A stretch of 64,000 nucleotides of DNA from Komagataeibacter sp. FNDCF1 (GCF_021295335.1 NZ_JAIWOT010000001.1:2265001-2329000), one strand, 5' to 3'; shown: positions 15,789 to 26,034, numbered from the stretch's first letter. Program-made: numbers and translations. Notes: generated by a model not told the origin, from the sequence alone.

Positions 15789-18167
15789 TCAGAAGCTTGC
15801 GGAAATCGTGCCAAAATACTGGCGTGGCGCCCCGACAAGGGCCGACTGATCATCCCCTGTCAGCGGAAGCCCGTTTTCCCCGATCTGGGAAATATAGTGC
15901 ACATTGGCCAGGTTGTAGATGTTGAAATTGATCGTAAGGTTCTTGACCGGTCCGTAATCGCCGAAATTGTACCGTGCCCCCAGGCTTGTCATCCAGTAAC
16001 CGGGAACGGATTCATCATTCATGTAGCTGAAGTAGCGCTTTGACATATAGTTCGCATCAATATGGAACTGCGCGCCACGGAAGTCATAGGTCAGGTTCGC
16101 CTTGTACATGAACTGCGGGTACGCAACGACTTTCTTTCCCTGCAGGGCATAGGTTACACCCTGGGATGTAATATTGTTGCCGTAAGTCGAATGATTGTAG
16201 CTGATGCTGTTGGTAAACGACAGGTGCTTGATGGGCCGGATGGTCAGCAGGGCATCAACACCGTACATGCTCACGCTGCCCACATTCACGACAGTGGAAA
16301 CGGGCTGGATGATTGTCCCGCCGGTCAGGGACTGCAGGCGGTTCGAAAAATCGGCATGATAGGCGCTGAGTGAACCGGTTATGAGTTCGGAGTTATAGCG
16401 ATATCCCACATTATAGACCCATGCCGTTTCGGGCTGGATTGTCTTCTTCAGCTGGTCAAAGGTTGTCTGGTTGGACACACCCCAGGGTGAACCGAGCTGA
16501 TAGCCGCCATAGCCATAGGCTTTCATGTTGCGCGTAATATCAAAATACAGTTCATGCCCGGGCAGGAAGCGCCATGTGGCGTTGATATGGGGCAGGAATG
16601 CCTTGGCACTTGTCAGGCTGCCACGCGGCAGGTCCGTCTGGCCATTATACTCGGCATCATTCGCTGTTGCGCCACCCGTGGTCGTGACCAGCAATGACCG
16701 GAAACCGGCCTGCAGGGTCAGGTTGGGGAGCACCCTGTAGCGGTCCTCCAGATGGAACTGGAAGGTATTCGTGTTGAAGGTTTCTCCCCAGTTTTCCTGG
16801 AACGGGGTGCCAAAATTCCCCGATGCGGCATTGATCGGCGCGCCTTGGCCAAGAACAGGTTCAGAATACAGGTACTGGTTTATGGAGTACTGGTTATTTT
16901 CGTACCAGACACCCGCTTCGATCGTATGGTGCCTGATCCGGTATTTGAATGTGCTTGTAAAACCATATTTCTGGTTACCGGCAATATCGACCTGCTCGGA
17001 TAGCGGGGAGCCGTTGGGGGAAGAGGTATAGGGGGTTGTCCATGTTCCCCAGTGATTTTCAGCCTGGCCGTAGACGACGGAATCCCACTCCAGATGCTTT
17101 GTCAGGACAAGATTGAGGTTCAGCCCGCCCAGATAGTCCGAGGCATGGGTGATGCCATCATAGTATGAAACATCCTCGGCATCTGAAAAGTTGGCCAGGG
17201 CACCGGTGAAGTGCCCCTGGGCTGCGGCATAGGCCTGCGCATAATTCGGATACAGGTAATCATTCCTGTATCCCAGCTGACGGATCATGCTCAGTGACTG
17301 GTCCGCATAGTTGAACTGGGTCGCATCATTCCAGTTGAAAAAGACCTTCAGGCTGCTTTCCTGGCCGATCGGCTGCACGAGCTTGAAATTGACCTGCTGG
17401 TCGAACTGTTCCCCCGGGCCCTTCCACTTGTTGCCATCAGAACGGGCATAGGCGACCATGAACTTGGTACCCGACGCGTTCAGCCTGCCGCTATCGACAC
17501 GCACATAGGTGCGGAAGGCATCATGGCTGCCAAACATCTGCGCGACCTTGCCGCCGAATTTATCCTTCGGGTCGGAAGAATAGATATTGATGGAACCGCC
17601 AAGGTTGGTGGTCGACGGTACCGCCACATCCCCGCCGCCTTCCGATACATCCATGCGTTCTATATTGTCCGACAGGATGGCGAAGTTTATGGTCTGGCCA
17701 TTATATGTATAATAATCCTGTGCACCCAGTGGCACGCCATCCAGTGTCACGCCCAGCTGGTTCTGCTCGAACCCGCGCATGTACAGGCTGGAACCCCATG
17801 TATCAACGCCCAGCGGGTCATCCGATACGAAGTTTATGCCAGGCGTGCGCGACAGCATCATCATCGGACTGCTGCCCTGCACGAACTGGTCCATGACCGC
17901 ACGCCCCATGGACCGGACGGCACCATGGGACACGGTCCGCCCCACCGAGACGGAAATCGTCTCCGGGGCGGCACGGGCACGGGCCGGGGTGGGGGTGGCT
18001 GCAACCGGCTTCGCCCCCGTGGATCTGGCGCGACTGCCACCGTTACTGCCATTGCCGGAAGCAACATGTCGGGAAACTGTCTGGGACAGGGCGGGCAGCA
18101 TGGGAATCAGTAAAAAATAGGCGGCAGACGTAACCAGGAATTTTGGTAATGATTTCGATAGATACAT
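15789..18167 (-). CDS. TonB-dependent outer-membrane receptor near the carnitine genes
   Basis: A 792-residue receptor: signal peptide (residues 1-27, ending MLPALSQ), low-complexity Ser/Gly/Ala linker to about 65, plug domain at about 75-210 (TPGINFVSDDPLG, YMRGFEQNQLGVTLDGVPLG, STTNLGGSINIYSSDP) and a C-terminal 22-strand barrel ending in Phe. There is no N-terminal anti-sigma-interacting domain. It is a clear paralogue of the receptor at 42120-44540 (shared DSGxLNxxGT, KWKG, QVNxKLVQPIG). Ligand unknown; position suggests a carnitine- or choline-containing compound too large for porins. ATG at 18167 was chosen over an upstream one at 18275 because it begins the signal peptide. Transcribed from a long AT-rich spacer. 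Confidence 0.9.
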   Translation of the reverse strand: MYLSKSLPKFLVTSAAYFLLIPMLPALSQTVSRHVASGNGSNGGSRARSTGAKPVAATPTPARARAAPETISVSVGRTVSHGAVRSMGRAVMDQFVQGSSPMMMLSRTPGINFVSDDPLGVDTWGSSLYMRGFEQNQLGVTLDGVPLGAQDYYTYNGQTINFAILSDNIERMDVSEGGGDVAVPSTTNLGGSINIYSSDPKDKFGGKVAQMFGSHDAFRTYVRVDSGRLNASGTKFMVAYARSDGNKWKGPGEQFDQQVNFKLVQPIGQESSLKVFFNWNDATQFNYADQSLSMIRQLGYRNDYLYPNYAQAYAAAQGHFTGALANFSDAEDVSYYDGITHASDYLGGLNLNLVLTKHLEWDSVVYGQAENHWGTWTTPYTSSPNGSPLSEQVDIAGNQKYGFTSTFKYRIRHHTIEAGVWYENNQYSINQYLYSEPVLGQGAPINAASGNFGTPFQENWGETFNTNTFQFHLEDRYRVLPNLTLQAGFRSLLVTTTGGATANDAEYNGQTDLPRGSLTSAKAFLPHINATWRFLPGHELYFDITRNMKAYGYGGYQLGSPWGVSNQTTFDQLKKTIQPETAWVYNVGYRYNSELITGSLSAYHADFSNRLQSLTGGTIIQPVSTVVNVGSVSMYGVDALLTIRPIKHLSFTNSISYNHSTYGNNITSQGVTYALQGKKVVAYPQFMYKANLTYDFRGAQFHIDANYMSKRYFSYMNDESVPGYWMTSLGARYNFGDYGPVKNLTINFNIYNLANVHYISQIGENGLPLTGDDQSALVGAPRQYFGTISASF

Positions 18168-18985
18168 TTCCCATTTTCCTCTATATTTAGAGAATACGTC
18201 ATATTTATATTTTAATAATGGAAAATAACGATTTATCTTATTTTTACCGGGCAAAAAAACACAACACATCAACACGATATATTTGTTTTTATTTTTGCAT
18301 TCTGTTTTGAAAATCGTTTCCGTGAAGGAATTTACGCAAAATTCAGTCTATTTTTTACTTTTACCGGCCTTGAAATTTCGACCATGACTGCAATAAATGC
18401 AATAACTGTTCAGGGCTGATTTCTGTTGACTGCGTTTGGAAAGTATCTAACAAAATATAGATTGGCCTTTGTTTATTGCGGACATTTTTTTGAATTTTAA
18501 CGACATTTCATGTAACAGTTCATAATTATAAAAATATTATTTGTACATGTACATGGTTTATACATTTGAATTTGTTACGGGAACAGTTACAATCAGACAT
18601 TCCTGCCCAGAACAGAGCCCTCATTTCCGCGCCGGCACATGGCCTGTCAATCACGCGCGTGACCGATCATAAATCGTGTCATTGAAATAGGTTGCACCCA
18701 TGGACTGACGCGGCCAGACAGGATTCCAGTGGAATGCAATACCCCATCCCCGCGAAGCGATGACTTTGCAGGAATGGGGGACGCCAAAGAAGCGGAAAAA
18801 GGTCTGTTGCCGTAAAGACGCCAGCCCATGGAAAGCCACCCCGGATCAGGACAGCATCTGCCTGATTTCAGGACCATGCTGCCCCTTTCCAAAAAAAGGC
18901 GTGGTGCACAATCCGGCTGGCCGGTAACCCGCCACGGGCCGCACAACCGGTACGGGCAGCTTTCCGGACAACGGTCCGGGTCTAA
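18168..18985. other. long AT-rich intergenic region, promoter side of TonB receptor
   Basis: About 800 bp without a supportable gene. 18168-18630 is very AT-rich and probably carries the receptor promoter and regulatory sites. 18640-18985 has normal GC, with short inverted pieces such as ATTCCA-G-TGGAAT near 18722 and CCCCAT...ATGGGG around 18740-18780. Those resemble degraded intergenic repeats rather than coding sequence. The open frame at 18647-18946 (minus) has no recognisable motif. Confidence 0.5.
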
Positions 18986-19021
18986 AGCAATTCCACTGAA
19001 CTCTGGCTCAGTGGAATTGCT
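18986..19021. repeat. perfect 14-bp inverted repeat hairpin
   Basis: AGCAATTCCACTGA (18986-18999) is followed after an 8-nt loop by its exact complement TCAGTGGAATTGCT (19008-19021). No T-run follows on either strand, so it is more a palindromic intergenic repeat than a classical terminator. It lies 64 bp past the stop of the minus-strand regulator gene and could still stop transcription from that side. Confidence 0.7.
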
Positions 19022-19084
19022 CTAACTCATTGTTTATCGCGCATCTTCACCGGCTTGAATATGCCCATTCAAACTGGGTCTGCT

Positions 19085-20170
19085 CTAGAGTTCCTCAAAC
19101 AGGCGCACGCCAACACGTTCCATAAGCGAACGATGCGGCATCACGGGCATGTCACCATCGCGGCCCTGTCGTTTCGCGGCCCTGACCTCGCTCGGGCTTT
19201 GCCCGAACATGGCTTTGAAATGACGGGAAAAATGTGCGCAATCCGAAAACCCCGTCTCCACCGCAATCTCGGTCACGGACAGTTCACCCTGCTGGAGCAT
19301 GGAACGCGCGTAACGCAGCCTGATCAGACGGTAGAAATCGCTTGGCTTCATGCCCAGCGTCGTGTGGAACAGGCGTTCAAGCTGGCGCGATGAAATGCCC
19401 AGATAGAGCGCCAGCCGACTGATGGGAATCGGCTCGTTCATATTCTGTTCCATCTCCAGCACAGCGCGCCGGATCCGGGAATCCGTGATATGATTTATTT
19501 CATCAATCAGCGGGGGATAAGGCTGCAATAACGGGGTATTGCTCTTGGCCGGGCGATCAAGCAGCAGGACATGGCTGGCCTTCTTGGCAACCTGTCGGCC
19601 AAGGTACTGTTCAATCAGGTGCAGGGCCATGTCGGCGGCGCCCCCACCGCCCGAACAGGTGATGCGGTCACGGTCCACCAGGTACATCCGGTCGCTGACC
19701 ACTTCCTGTTCGGGAAATTCTTCCACGAAATCCTGCCTGTGGTACCAGCTGACACAACTGGCCCGATCCTGCATGACCTTGGCACGGGACAGGACGAATA
19801 CACCCGTGCAGATGCCGATAAGCGAAACACCCACACTGGCGGCGCGACGCAGATAGTCCAGGGTTGTATCGTCAACCTGACGCCGTCCATGCAGCAGGCC
19901 GCCCACCACCACGATGCAGTCGAATTCGGCCGGATTACGGAAGTCGGAATGACGGCTGATGGGAATGTCACAGCTGGACCTGACCGGCTCGGACCGGCTG
20001 TTCATGATGGTCCACTGGCACAAAATGGGGCGGCTGTTGTCATCCTTGTCCGCTGCCAGGCGCAGATGGTCGACAAACAGGGAAAAAGCAGAAAGCGTGA
20101 AGTTTCCGGCAAGGATGATACCCACCCGCAGGCGTGGGGTTGGCATGGAACTGTCAGGTTTGAAACGCAT
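19085..20170 (-). CDS. GlxA-type AraC-family regulator beside betA
   Basis: A 361-residue protein with a DJ-1/PfpI-like domain at about 15-200, whose elbow Cys is retained (LIGICTGVFVLSRA), and a C-terminal AraC domain at about 235-335 (ISRLALYLGISSRQLERLF, VTEIAVETGFSDCAHFSRHFKAMFG). It is the most GbdR/SouR-like by eye: CVSWYHRQDFVEEFP and DRDRITCSGGGGAADM are typical of the betaine/dimethylglycine-responsive group. It is codirectional with and 178 bp downstream of betA, after a GC-rich hairpin, so it likely has its own promoter. Candidate activator of choline or betaine genes; the exact ligand is not determinable. The start at 20170 has AGGGG nearby. Confidence 0.82.
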   Translation of the reverse strand: MRFKPDSSMPTPRLRVGIILAGNFTLSAFSLFVDHLRLAADKDDNSRPILCQWTIMNSRSEPVRSSCDIPISRHSDFRNPAEFDCIVVVGGLLHGRRQVDDTTLDYLRRAASVGVSLIGICTGVFVLSRAKVMQDRASCVSWYHRQDFVEEFPEQEVVSDRMYLVDRDRITCSGGGGAADMALHLIEQYLGRQVAKKASHVLLLDRPAKSNTPLLQPYPPLIDEINHITDSRIRRAVLEMEQNMNEPIPISRLALYLGISSRQLERLFHTTLGMKPSDFYRLIRLRYARSMLQQGELSVTEIAVETGFSDCAHFSRHFKAMFGQSPSEVRAAKRQGRDGDMPVMPHRSLMERVGVRLFEEL

Positions 20171-20316
20171 GATTCTTACCCCTGCTCAGGTTGATCACAA
20201 AACGACAACCGACGGTTTATTCCGATACCGTATCGTTAAGGTTATGGAACATGTCGCGTTCGGCCTTTCCTTTAATCGTCATGAATTTAACACGCACGGA
20301 CATCATCCGTTATCCG

Positions 20317-20349
20317 GCAGGGCGGGCCCGCCAGAGGGGACCGCCCTGC
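20317..20349 (-). terminator. GC-rich hairpin after betA
   Basis: GCAGGGCGG (20317-20325) is the exact complement of CCGCCCTGC (20341-20349), which touches the betA stop codon. No T-tract follows on the minus strand. It may attenuate read-through into the regulator or stabilise the betA mRNA end rather than act as a full intrinsic terminator. Confidence 0.4.
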
Positions 20350-22004
20350 TAGCGCTGGTGCGTCATCCAGTCGGGCGCCTGATAGAACGGCGCATTCGAT
20401 GCGGCCAGAAGCGGGCGGCCCAGGATATGGTCGGCCGCCTTTTCCCCTATCATGACCGTCGGTGCGTTCAGGTTCCCGTTCGTGACCTGCGGCATGATAG
20501 AGGAATCCACGACCCGCAGCCCCTCAAACCCGATCACCCTGGTTTCACTGTCCACCACGGCCATGGGGTCATCAACCCGCCCCATCTTGCAGGTGCACGA
20601 AGGATGCAGCGCGCTTTCCACCTTATCACGCACAAAGGCATCTATCTGTTCATCGGTAACGCAATCCTGACCGGGCTGGATCTCCTTTCCGCGGAAGGGC
20701 GCGAACGCCTCCTGGGAAAAAATCTCCCGCGTCAGGCGCACACAGGCACGCATTTCCGTCCAGTCATCCGGGTGGCTCATGTAATTGAAGAAGATGCGTG
20801 GCTTGTCTGCCGGGTCAGGAGAACGCAGCCGCACCCATCCCCGGCTTTTCGAGCGCATCGGCCCGACATGCGCCTGATAGCCATGCCCGCTGGCCAGTCC
20901 TTTCCCGTCATACGTGACCGCCAGCGGCAGGAAATGGAACTGGATATCAGGATAGGGAATTCCGGCCCGGCTGCGGATGAAAGCACAGCTTTCAAAATGG
21001 TTGGTCGCGCCCAGCCCGTCCTTGCGCAACAGCCAGCGCAGTCCGATGGCCGCCTTGGACACGGGATTCATGGCGGAATAAAGGGTGATGGGCTGCTTGC
21101 ATTCAACCTGGAAATAGAATTCCAGATGGTCCTGCAGGTTTTCCCCCACGCCGGGGCGGTCCGCAATCACCTCGATACCGTGCGAACGCAGTTCCTCCGC
21201 CGGTCCAATGCCTGAAAGCTTCAGCAACTGCGGGGAATTGATCGACCCGCCGCACAGGATGACTTCCCGGCGCGCGCGTACCGTATGTTCCGTTCCGTGC
21301 CGCCGGTAAACGACACCGACCGCCCGCCGCCCTTCGAACAGGATGCGGGTGACACGGGCATGCATCCGCAGTTCCAGGTTCCTGCGCGACAGCGCCGGAC
21401 GCAGATAGGCATTGGCCGTGTTCCAGCGACGACCGTTCTTCACGGTCATGCTCATCTTGTCGAAACCTTCCTGCCGGAAGCCGTTGTAATCGTCCGTGCG
21501 GACATAGCCCGCCTGCTCCCCCGCCTTCAGCCAGGCGGCATGCAGGGGGTTGTCCACCGTGCCGTACTGGGTATGGAGCGGTCCATGCCGGCCACGGTAC
21601 TGGTCGCTCCCTTCATGGCAGGATTCGGCACGGCGGAAATAGGGCAGCACGTTGCGATACCCCCATCCGCTTGCGCCACTTTCCTCCCAGTTCTGGAAAT
21701 CCAGCGCATTGCCGCGCACATACACCATGCCATTGATGGAAGATGACCCGCCCAGCCCCTTGCCACGGGGGGCATGCAGGCGCCGACCGCCCAGATGGGG
21801 TTCCGGTTCGCTTTCATAAAACCAGTTGAACCGCCTGCTGTGCATGGGCATGGCCAGCGCGGTGGGCATCTGGACGATGATGGAACGGTCACTGCCGCCA
21901 AATTCCAGCAGAAGGGCAGTATGCTCACCGCTTTCCGTCAGGCGGTCGGCCAGGACGCAGCCGGCGGAACCGGCGCCAACTATGATGTAATCGAATTCGG
22001 TCAT
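20349..22004 (-). CDS. betA: choline dehydrogenase
   Basis: A 551-residue GMC-family flavoenzyme oxidising choline to betaine aldehyde (and able to go on to betaine), membrane-associated and linked to the respiratory chain. Visible marks: FAD motif [17 protein letters not shown] at the N-terminus, the GMC signature [18 protein letters not shown] near residue 85, and the C-terminal catalytic region [13 protein letters not shown] with [13 protein letters not shown]. Length is normal for BetA. The ATG at 22004 (MTEFDY) was chosen over 22025 because it directly begins the FAD fold and has CGGAAAG upstream. It lies 21 nt after the BetI-BetB fusion gene and is surely cotranscribed with it. Confidence 0.95.
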   Translation of the reverse strand: MTEFDYIIVGAGSAGCVLADRLTESGEHTALLLEFGGSDRSIIVQMPTALAMPMHSRRFNWFYESEPEPHLGGRRLHAPRGKGLGGSSSINGMVYVRGNALDFQNWEESGASGWGYRNVLPYFRRAESCHEGSDQYRGRHGPLHTQYGTVDNPLHAAWLKAGEQAGYVRTDDYNGFRQEGFDKMSMTVKNGRRWNTANAYLRPALSRRNLELRMHARVTRILFEGRRAVGVVYRRHGTEHTVRARREVILCGGSINSPQLLKLSGIGPAEELRSHGIEVIADRPGVGENLQDHLEFYFQVECKQPITLYSAMNPVSKAAIGLRWLLRKDGLGATNHFESCAFIRSRAGIPYPDIQFHFLPLAVTYDGKGLASGHGYQAHVGPMRSKSRGWVRLRSPDPADKPRIFFNYMSHPDDWTEMRACVRLTREIFSQEAFAPFRGKEIQPGQDCVTDEQIDAFVRDKVESALHPSCTCKMGRVDDPMAVVDSETRVIGFEGLRVVDSSIMPQVTNGNLNAPTVMIGEKAADHILGRPLLAASNAPFYQAPDWMTHQR

Positions 22005-22025
22005 GACCACGTCTTTCCGTTGCAC

Positions 22026-24116
22026 TCAGTACGGTGCTTCAACATTGCCCAGCGCGACATAAACGCTCTTTACCTGCGTATAATGTTCCAGCACCGCCCG
22101 GCTGTTTTCACGCCCCAGCCCGGACTGCTTGTATCCACCAAAGGGGAGTTCGATGGGCGTTATGTTGTACTGGTTGATCCAGCACGTGCCCGCTTCCAGC
22201 CGTGCGACAACCCGGTGCGCCCGCGCAAGGTCGGACGTGAACACACCCGCCGCCAGGCCGAATTCCGTGGCGTTGGCACGCTGCACGACGTCATCTTCGT
22301 CAGTAAAGTCGAGCACGGCCATGACAGGGCCAAATATCTCCTCACGCACGATGCGCATGTCATCACGACAATTCACGAAGATTGTCGGTTCGACAAAGGC
22401 ACCATGGGCAAGGTCCCCCGTGGTGGCCCGGCCGCCACCCACCAGGAGTGTCGCCCCTTCCGCGCGCCCCACGTCGATATAGGACAGGACCTTGTGCATG
22501 TGGTCCTGCGAGATCAGGCTGCCGACATCCGTTTCCGGCAACAGGGGATCACCGATGCGCATGCGCTCCACCCGCGCCTTCAGCGCGGTCAGGAAACGCT
22601 CACGGATATCCCTGTGTACAAAGACCCGGGTGCCGTTGGAGCAGACTTCGCCCGCGGAATAGAAGTTCGCCAGCAATGCCGCGGACACAGCGTTATCTAT
22701 ATCCGCGTCATCAAAAATGATCAGCGGGGATTTGCCGCCCAGTTCCAGCGTCACGTATTTCAGGGTGCGGGCCGCATCCGCCATGACGGCACGCCCGGTC
22801 CCGACTTCGCCTGTCAGGGATATCTTGCGGATTTCCGGTGCTGCCGTCAGCAGGCGCCCTGTATCGCGCGCACCCTGTACCACGTTGAACACGCCATCGG
22901 GCAGGCCGGCCAGCCTGTATATCTCGGCCAGCTTCACCGCCGTAAGCGGCGTCAGTTCCGCCGGCTTGAAAATCATGGCGTTGCCACAGGCCAGGGCTGG
23001 CGCGGATTTCCAGCAGGCAATCTGTATGGGGTAGTTCCATGCCCCGATCCCGGCCGTGATGCCCAGCGGTTCACGACGGGTGTAGCCGAACGCCTCCTCA
23101 CCCAGGTCAACGGCCTCGCCATTGATGGTGCTGGCGACCGAGCCGAAATATTCAAGGGCATCCGCGCCGGACAGGATATCGACGGTACTCGTCTCGGCAA
23201 TGGGCTTGCCTGTATCCTGCGTTTCGATATGGGCCAGTTCCGCATTGTTTTCACGCAGCAGTTCCGCCGCACGGCGCAGGACACGCCCCCGTTCCGTTCC
23301 TGTCATCCGGGCCCAGACCGCCTGCCCCCTGCGCGCGCTTTCGATTGCAAGCGCGATTTCCGTCTCGCCCGCACTTTCCACCTGCGCCAGCACGGCACCG
23401 GTCGCGGGATTGATGGTGGGGAAACGCGCACCGCTGGAACTGACATACCGGCCATCGATCCAGCTCTGGCAGACCGGGGGTGTAACGGGCGATATGACCG
23501 GTACGGGCGGGGCCGCGCCGTTCACCGCCGCGATCTGGCTGTCGATAAAGACATTCACCTGCTGGCGTGCCGTCTGGCTGTCGGTTTCCTTCCATTCCGA
23601 CAGGGCGGCCCGCAGCCATGTCCCGTCAATCAGCGCCGACATGGAACGGGCCAGCACCGCGGCCTGCGCCCGTGGCAGGTACGCACCAAGCGCATGCCGC
23701 AGGTTGGACAGCATGCGCTGCTGGTAGACACGCTGGATACGCTGCAGGGCGGGTACATAAGGCGCCTGCCCCCAGAACGCCAGCCATACCGCCCCCGTGC
23801 GCGGCTGGAACTGGTTTGTTCCAAGGCAGCTTTCTATAATGGCCTGCACGCGCTCACGCGGGGTCCGTGCCTCACGCAGGTTACGGATGACTTCGTGCTG
23901 CAGGTTGCCTGCGATATGCCGGAAGGCGGCCGCAAGCAGTGAATTCTTGTCCTCGAAATAATGGACCAGAAGACCGGGGGACACATTCGCATGCTCGGCA
24001 ATGCGGGCAAAGGTCGTGCCCGCGTACCCATACTGGGCAAGCACATCGAGTGTCGTATTTACAAAACTCAGCCGACGTTCATCTTCCGGTCTGGGTAAAG
24101 AAGAGGACTGACGCAT
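22026..24116 (-). CDS. betIB: BetI (TetR-type repressor) fused to betaine aldehyde dehydrogenase BetB
   Basis: One uninterrupted frame encodes 696 residues. Residues 1 to about 193 are a complete BetI: helix-turn-helix [35 protein letters not shown], and the ligand domain ending [17 protein letters not shown]. After a Pro/Val-rich linker (about 195-215) comes a full BetB aldehyde dehydrogenase: [37 protein letters not shown] with catalytic Glu, [16 protein letters not shown] with catalytic Cys492, and [14 protein letters not shown]. BetB makes glycine betaine from betaine aldehyde with NAD; BetI represses bet genes until choline binds. Normally these are separate genes. No stop or ATG lies in the linker; an in-frame GTG at about residue 201 could allow a separate BetB. 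Two BetI-like operators lie upstream, and betA follows. Confidence 0.88.
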   Translation of the reverse strand: MRQSSSLPRPEDERRLSFVNTTLDVLAQYGYAGTTFARIAEHANVSPGLLVHYFEDKNSLLAAAFRHIAGNLQHEVIRNLREARTPRERVQAIIESCLGTNQFQPRTGAVWLAFWGQAPYVPALQRIQRVYQQRMLSNLRHALGAYLPRAQAAVLARSMSALIDGTWLRAALSEWKETDSQTARQQVNVFIDSQIAAVNGAAPPVPVISPVTPPVCQSWIDGRYVSSSGARFPTINPATGAVLAQVESAGETEIALAIESARRGQAVWARMTGTERGRVLRRAAELLRENNAELAHIETQDTGKPIAETSTVDILSGADALEYFGSVASTINGEAVDLGEEAFGYTRREPLGITAGIGAWNYPIQIACWKSAPALACGNAMIFKPAELTPLTAVKLAEIYRLAGLPDGVFNVVQGARDTGRLLTAAPEIRKISLTGEVGTGRAVMADAARTLKYVTLELGGKSPLIIFDDADIDNAVSAALLANFYSAGEVCSNGTRVFVHRDIRERFLTALKARVERMRIGDPLLPETDVGSLISQDHMHKVLSYIDVGRAEGATLLVGGGRATTGDLAHGAFVEPTIFVNCRDDMRIVREEIFGPVMAVLDFTDEDDVVQRANATEFGLAAGVFTSDLARAHRVVARLEAGTCWINQYNITPIELPFGGYKQSGLGRENSRAVLEHYTQVKSVYVALGNVEAPY

Positions 24117-24154
24117 AGGAAAAATCCCGATCTGGGTATGGAGGCCGATTTCGT

Positions 24155-24170
24155 TGAACGTTCGTTCAAA
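24155..24170. promoter_or_regulatory. BetI-like operator 1
   Basis: TTGAACG-TT-CGTTCAA is a dyad with perfect 7-bp arms, 39 bp upstream of the betI-betB start codon. TetR-family repressors such as BetI bind sites of this size and symmetry. A second, one-mismatch copy lies at 24321-24336, which strengthens the case that this is an operator. Autoregulation by the BetI half of the fusion is inferred. Confidence 0.7.
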
Positions 24171-24871
24171 ATCGTGGCGACATCACAGACTTCATCGCGG
24201 AATCGCATTTTATCCTTGTTCTGGTCCGCCATTTTTTTGAATTATTCCGAAGTTCATAACGATTCTGTTTCGTTTCATGCCATAAGGCATCTCATCGGAT
24301 CGGGCATGGCGGAAACTTTTTTGTACGTCCGTTCAATCACGATATCCGTTCCGGCGCCTGATTCCATGGCGCAGGACCATACGTGATCTTCTTGATATTA
24401 TATAAAATAATACAATGGGTTAGAGGCATACAGGACACATGCCGCACGATGCCGGAACCGGGCCTGACGCCTTGATGCTCCGGCCTGTGTGGCGGGGTGC
24501 GGAAGGAATCTGCCCAAAAAATCATCAATCAGGGGAACGGCCATACGCCGTGCCGTATCAGGATCGGCTGCGGGCAGACCTGGAACCGATTCGCCTTCTA
24601 TCGGGAAACGGATTTCTGTCACTGGCAGGCAGGCGCCTCCCCTGAACCGGTCATCCTGTCCGGCAGGTACGATCGCCTGGAATCACGGCCCCTGCGTAAC
24701 CTGCGCGCACGGGGTGGCGACAGAGGGGCGCATGACGGCATGGCGGCTTCCGGGTGGAAGCCGCATTTTTATATTATGACGAAGCGATGGATGGAACAGG
24801 CTGCCCGAAACATGCCCCCTGCCGGAACCAGCATGGGGACAGGCCCGCGCCAGGCCTGTCCCACCCATGGA
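24171..24871. other. intergenic region upstream of the bet operon, no convincing gene
   Basis: About 700 bp between the bet operator and the end of the alcohol dehydrogenase gene. It holds the second operator and AT-rich promoter-like sequence up to about 24420. The remainder has only unrecognised open frames, such as a 74-codon minus-strand frame at 24398-24622. The two operators with nothing recognisable transcribed rightward suggest either one promoter with two sites or a lost divergent gene. Confidence 0.45.
24321..24336. promoter_or_regulatory. BetI-like operator 2
   Basis: TTGTACG-TC-CGTTCAA matches operator 1 at 14 of 16 positions and keeps the two-base centre; six of the seven arm pairs are complementary. 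It lies 166 bp further upstream. Two sites at this distance would allow looping, or separate control of a rightward promoter. Confidence 0.6.
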
Positions 24872-25987
24872 TCAGAATTCGACCACGGTGCGGATGCTCT
24901 CGCCCTTCGCCATCATGTCGAAGCCTTCGTTGATGCGCTCGAGCGGCAGCTTATGGGTGATGAGACTGTTGATGTCGATGCGGTTTTCCATGAACCAGTC
25001 CACGATGCGCGGCACGTCCGTGCGCCCGCGCGCGCCACCGAAGGCCGAACCGATCCAGCGCCGCCCGGTGACAAGCTGGAACGGCCGCGTGCTGATTTCC
25101 TGACCCGCCCCGGCCACGCCGATCACGGTGGACACGCCCCAGCCACGATGCGCGCATTCCAGCGCCTGGCGCATGAGCGTGGGGTTGCCCACGCATTCGA
25201 ACGAATAGTCGACGCCGCCGCCGGTCATTTCCACCAGATGGCCGACCAGGTCGCCATTGGGGCCAAGGTCCTTCGGGTTGACGAAATCGGTCATGCCGAA
25301 CTTGCGGGCAATCGCCTCACGCCCGGGGTTGATGTCCACGCCGATGATCCGGTCGGCGCCAACCATCTTCGCCCCCTGGATGACATTCAGCCCGATGCCG
25401 CCCAGACCGAACACGGCCACCGTGCTGCCTGCCTCCACCTTTGCGCTGAACAGCACGGCGCCGATGCCGGTGGTCACGCCGCAGCCGATGTAGAACACCT
25501 TGTCAAACGGTGCGTCGGGACGGATCTTCGCCAGCGCGATCTCGGGCAGGACCGTGTAGTTGGCAAACGTGGAGCAGCCCATGTAGTGATGGATCGGCTG
25601 CCCCTTGAACGAAAAGCGCGACGTGCCATCGGGCATGAGCCCCTTGCCCTGCGTGGAACGGATGGCCGTGCACAGGTTGGTCTTGCGCGACAGGCAGGAC
25701 TTGCACTCCCGGCATTCGGGCGTATAGAGCGGGATCACATGGTCACCGGGCTTCAGGTGCTTCACACCCGGGCCCACTTCCACGACCACGCCCGCGCCCT
25801 CATGGCCCAGGATGGCGGGGAAAAGCCCCTCAGGGTCGGCGCCGGACAGGGTGAACTTGTCCGTATGGCACAGGCCGGTGGCCTTGATCTCGACCAGTAC
25901 TTCACCCTCGCGCGGGCCTTCAAGCTGTACCGTCTCGATTTCAAGCGGTTTGCCTGCTTCAAAGGCAACGGCTGCCCTTACATCCAT
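24872..25987 (-). CDS. frmA: S-(hydroxymethyl)glutathione dehydrogenase / class III alcohol dehydrogenase
   Basis: A 371-residue zinc alcohol dehydrogenase of class III. Catalytic zinc ligands are in ATGLCHTD and GHEGAGVV; the structural zinc loop is [17 protein letters not shown]; the NAD motif is [15 protein letters not shown]. Length and sequence fit glutathione-dependent formaldehyde dehydrogenase. Its place right after the betaine and dimethylglycine demethylation genes makes sense, as each demethylation step releases a one-carbon unit as formaldehyde. The ATG at 25987 has GGAGAAAG upstream; 47 bp separates it from etfB, so it may be cotranscribed. An esterase (FrmB) is not seen nearby. 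Confidence 0.94.
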   Translation of the reverse strand: MDVRAAVAFEAGKPLEIETVQLEGPREGEVLVEIKATGLCHTDKFTLSGADPEGLFPAILGHEGAGVVVEVGPGVKHLKPGDHVIPLYTPECRECKSCLSRKTNLCTAIRSTQGKGLMPDGTSRFSFKGQPIHHYMGCSTFANYTVLPEIALAKIRPDAPFDKVFYIGCGVTTGIGAVLFSAKVEAGSTVAVFGLGGIGLNVIQGAKMVGADRIIGVDINPGREAIARKFGMTDFVNPKDLGPNGDLVGHLVEMTGGGVDYSFECVGNPTLMRQALECAHRGWGVSTVIGVAGAGQEISTRPFQLVTGRRWIGSAFGGARGRTDVPRIVDWFMENRIDINSLITHKLPLERINEGFDMMAKGESIRTVVEF

Positions 25988-26034
25988 ATTCTTTCTCCAG
26001 AGATTGTATTGAACCCATGCCGCAGGGGCCCGGG

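Noticed and set aside
18647-18946. 99-codon minus-strand frame in the long spacer
   Set aside because: No ribosome-binding site, no domain; composition resembles translated intergenic repeat.
21774-23942. 722-codon plus-strand open frame opposite betA and betIB
   Set aside because: It lies wholly antisense to two strongly supported enzymes and has the Arg/His/Gln-rich composition of high-GC shadow frames. No domain is visible.
24398-24622. 74-codon minus-strand frame upstream of the bet operon
   Set aside because: Starts MTEIRFPIEGESVPGLP but has no family resemblance or convincing ribosome-binding site. Retained only as a mention in the intergenic entry.
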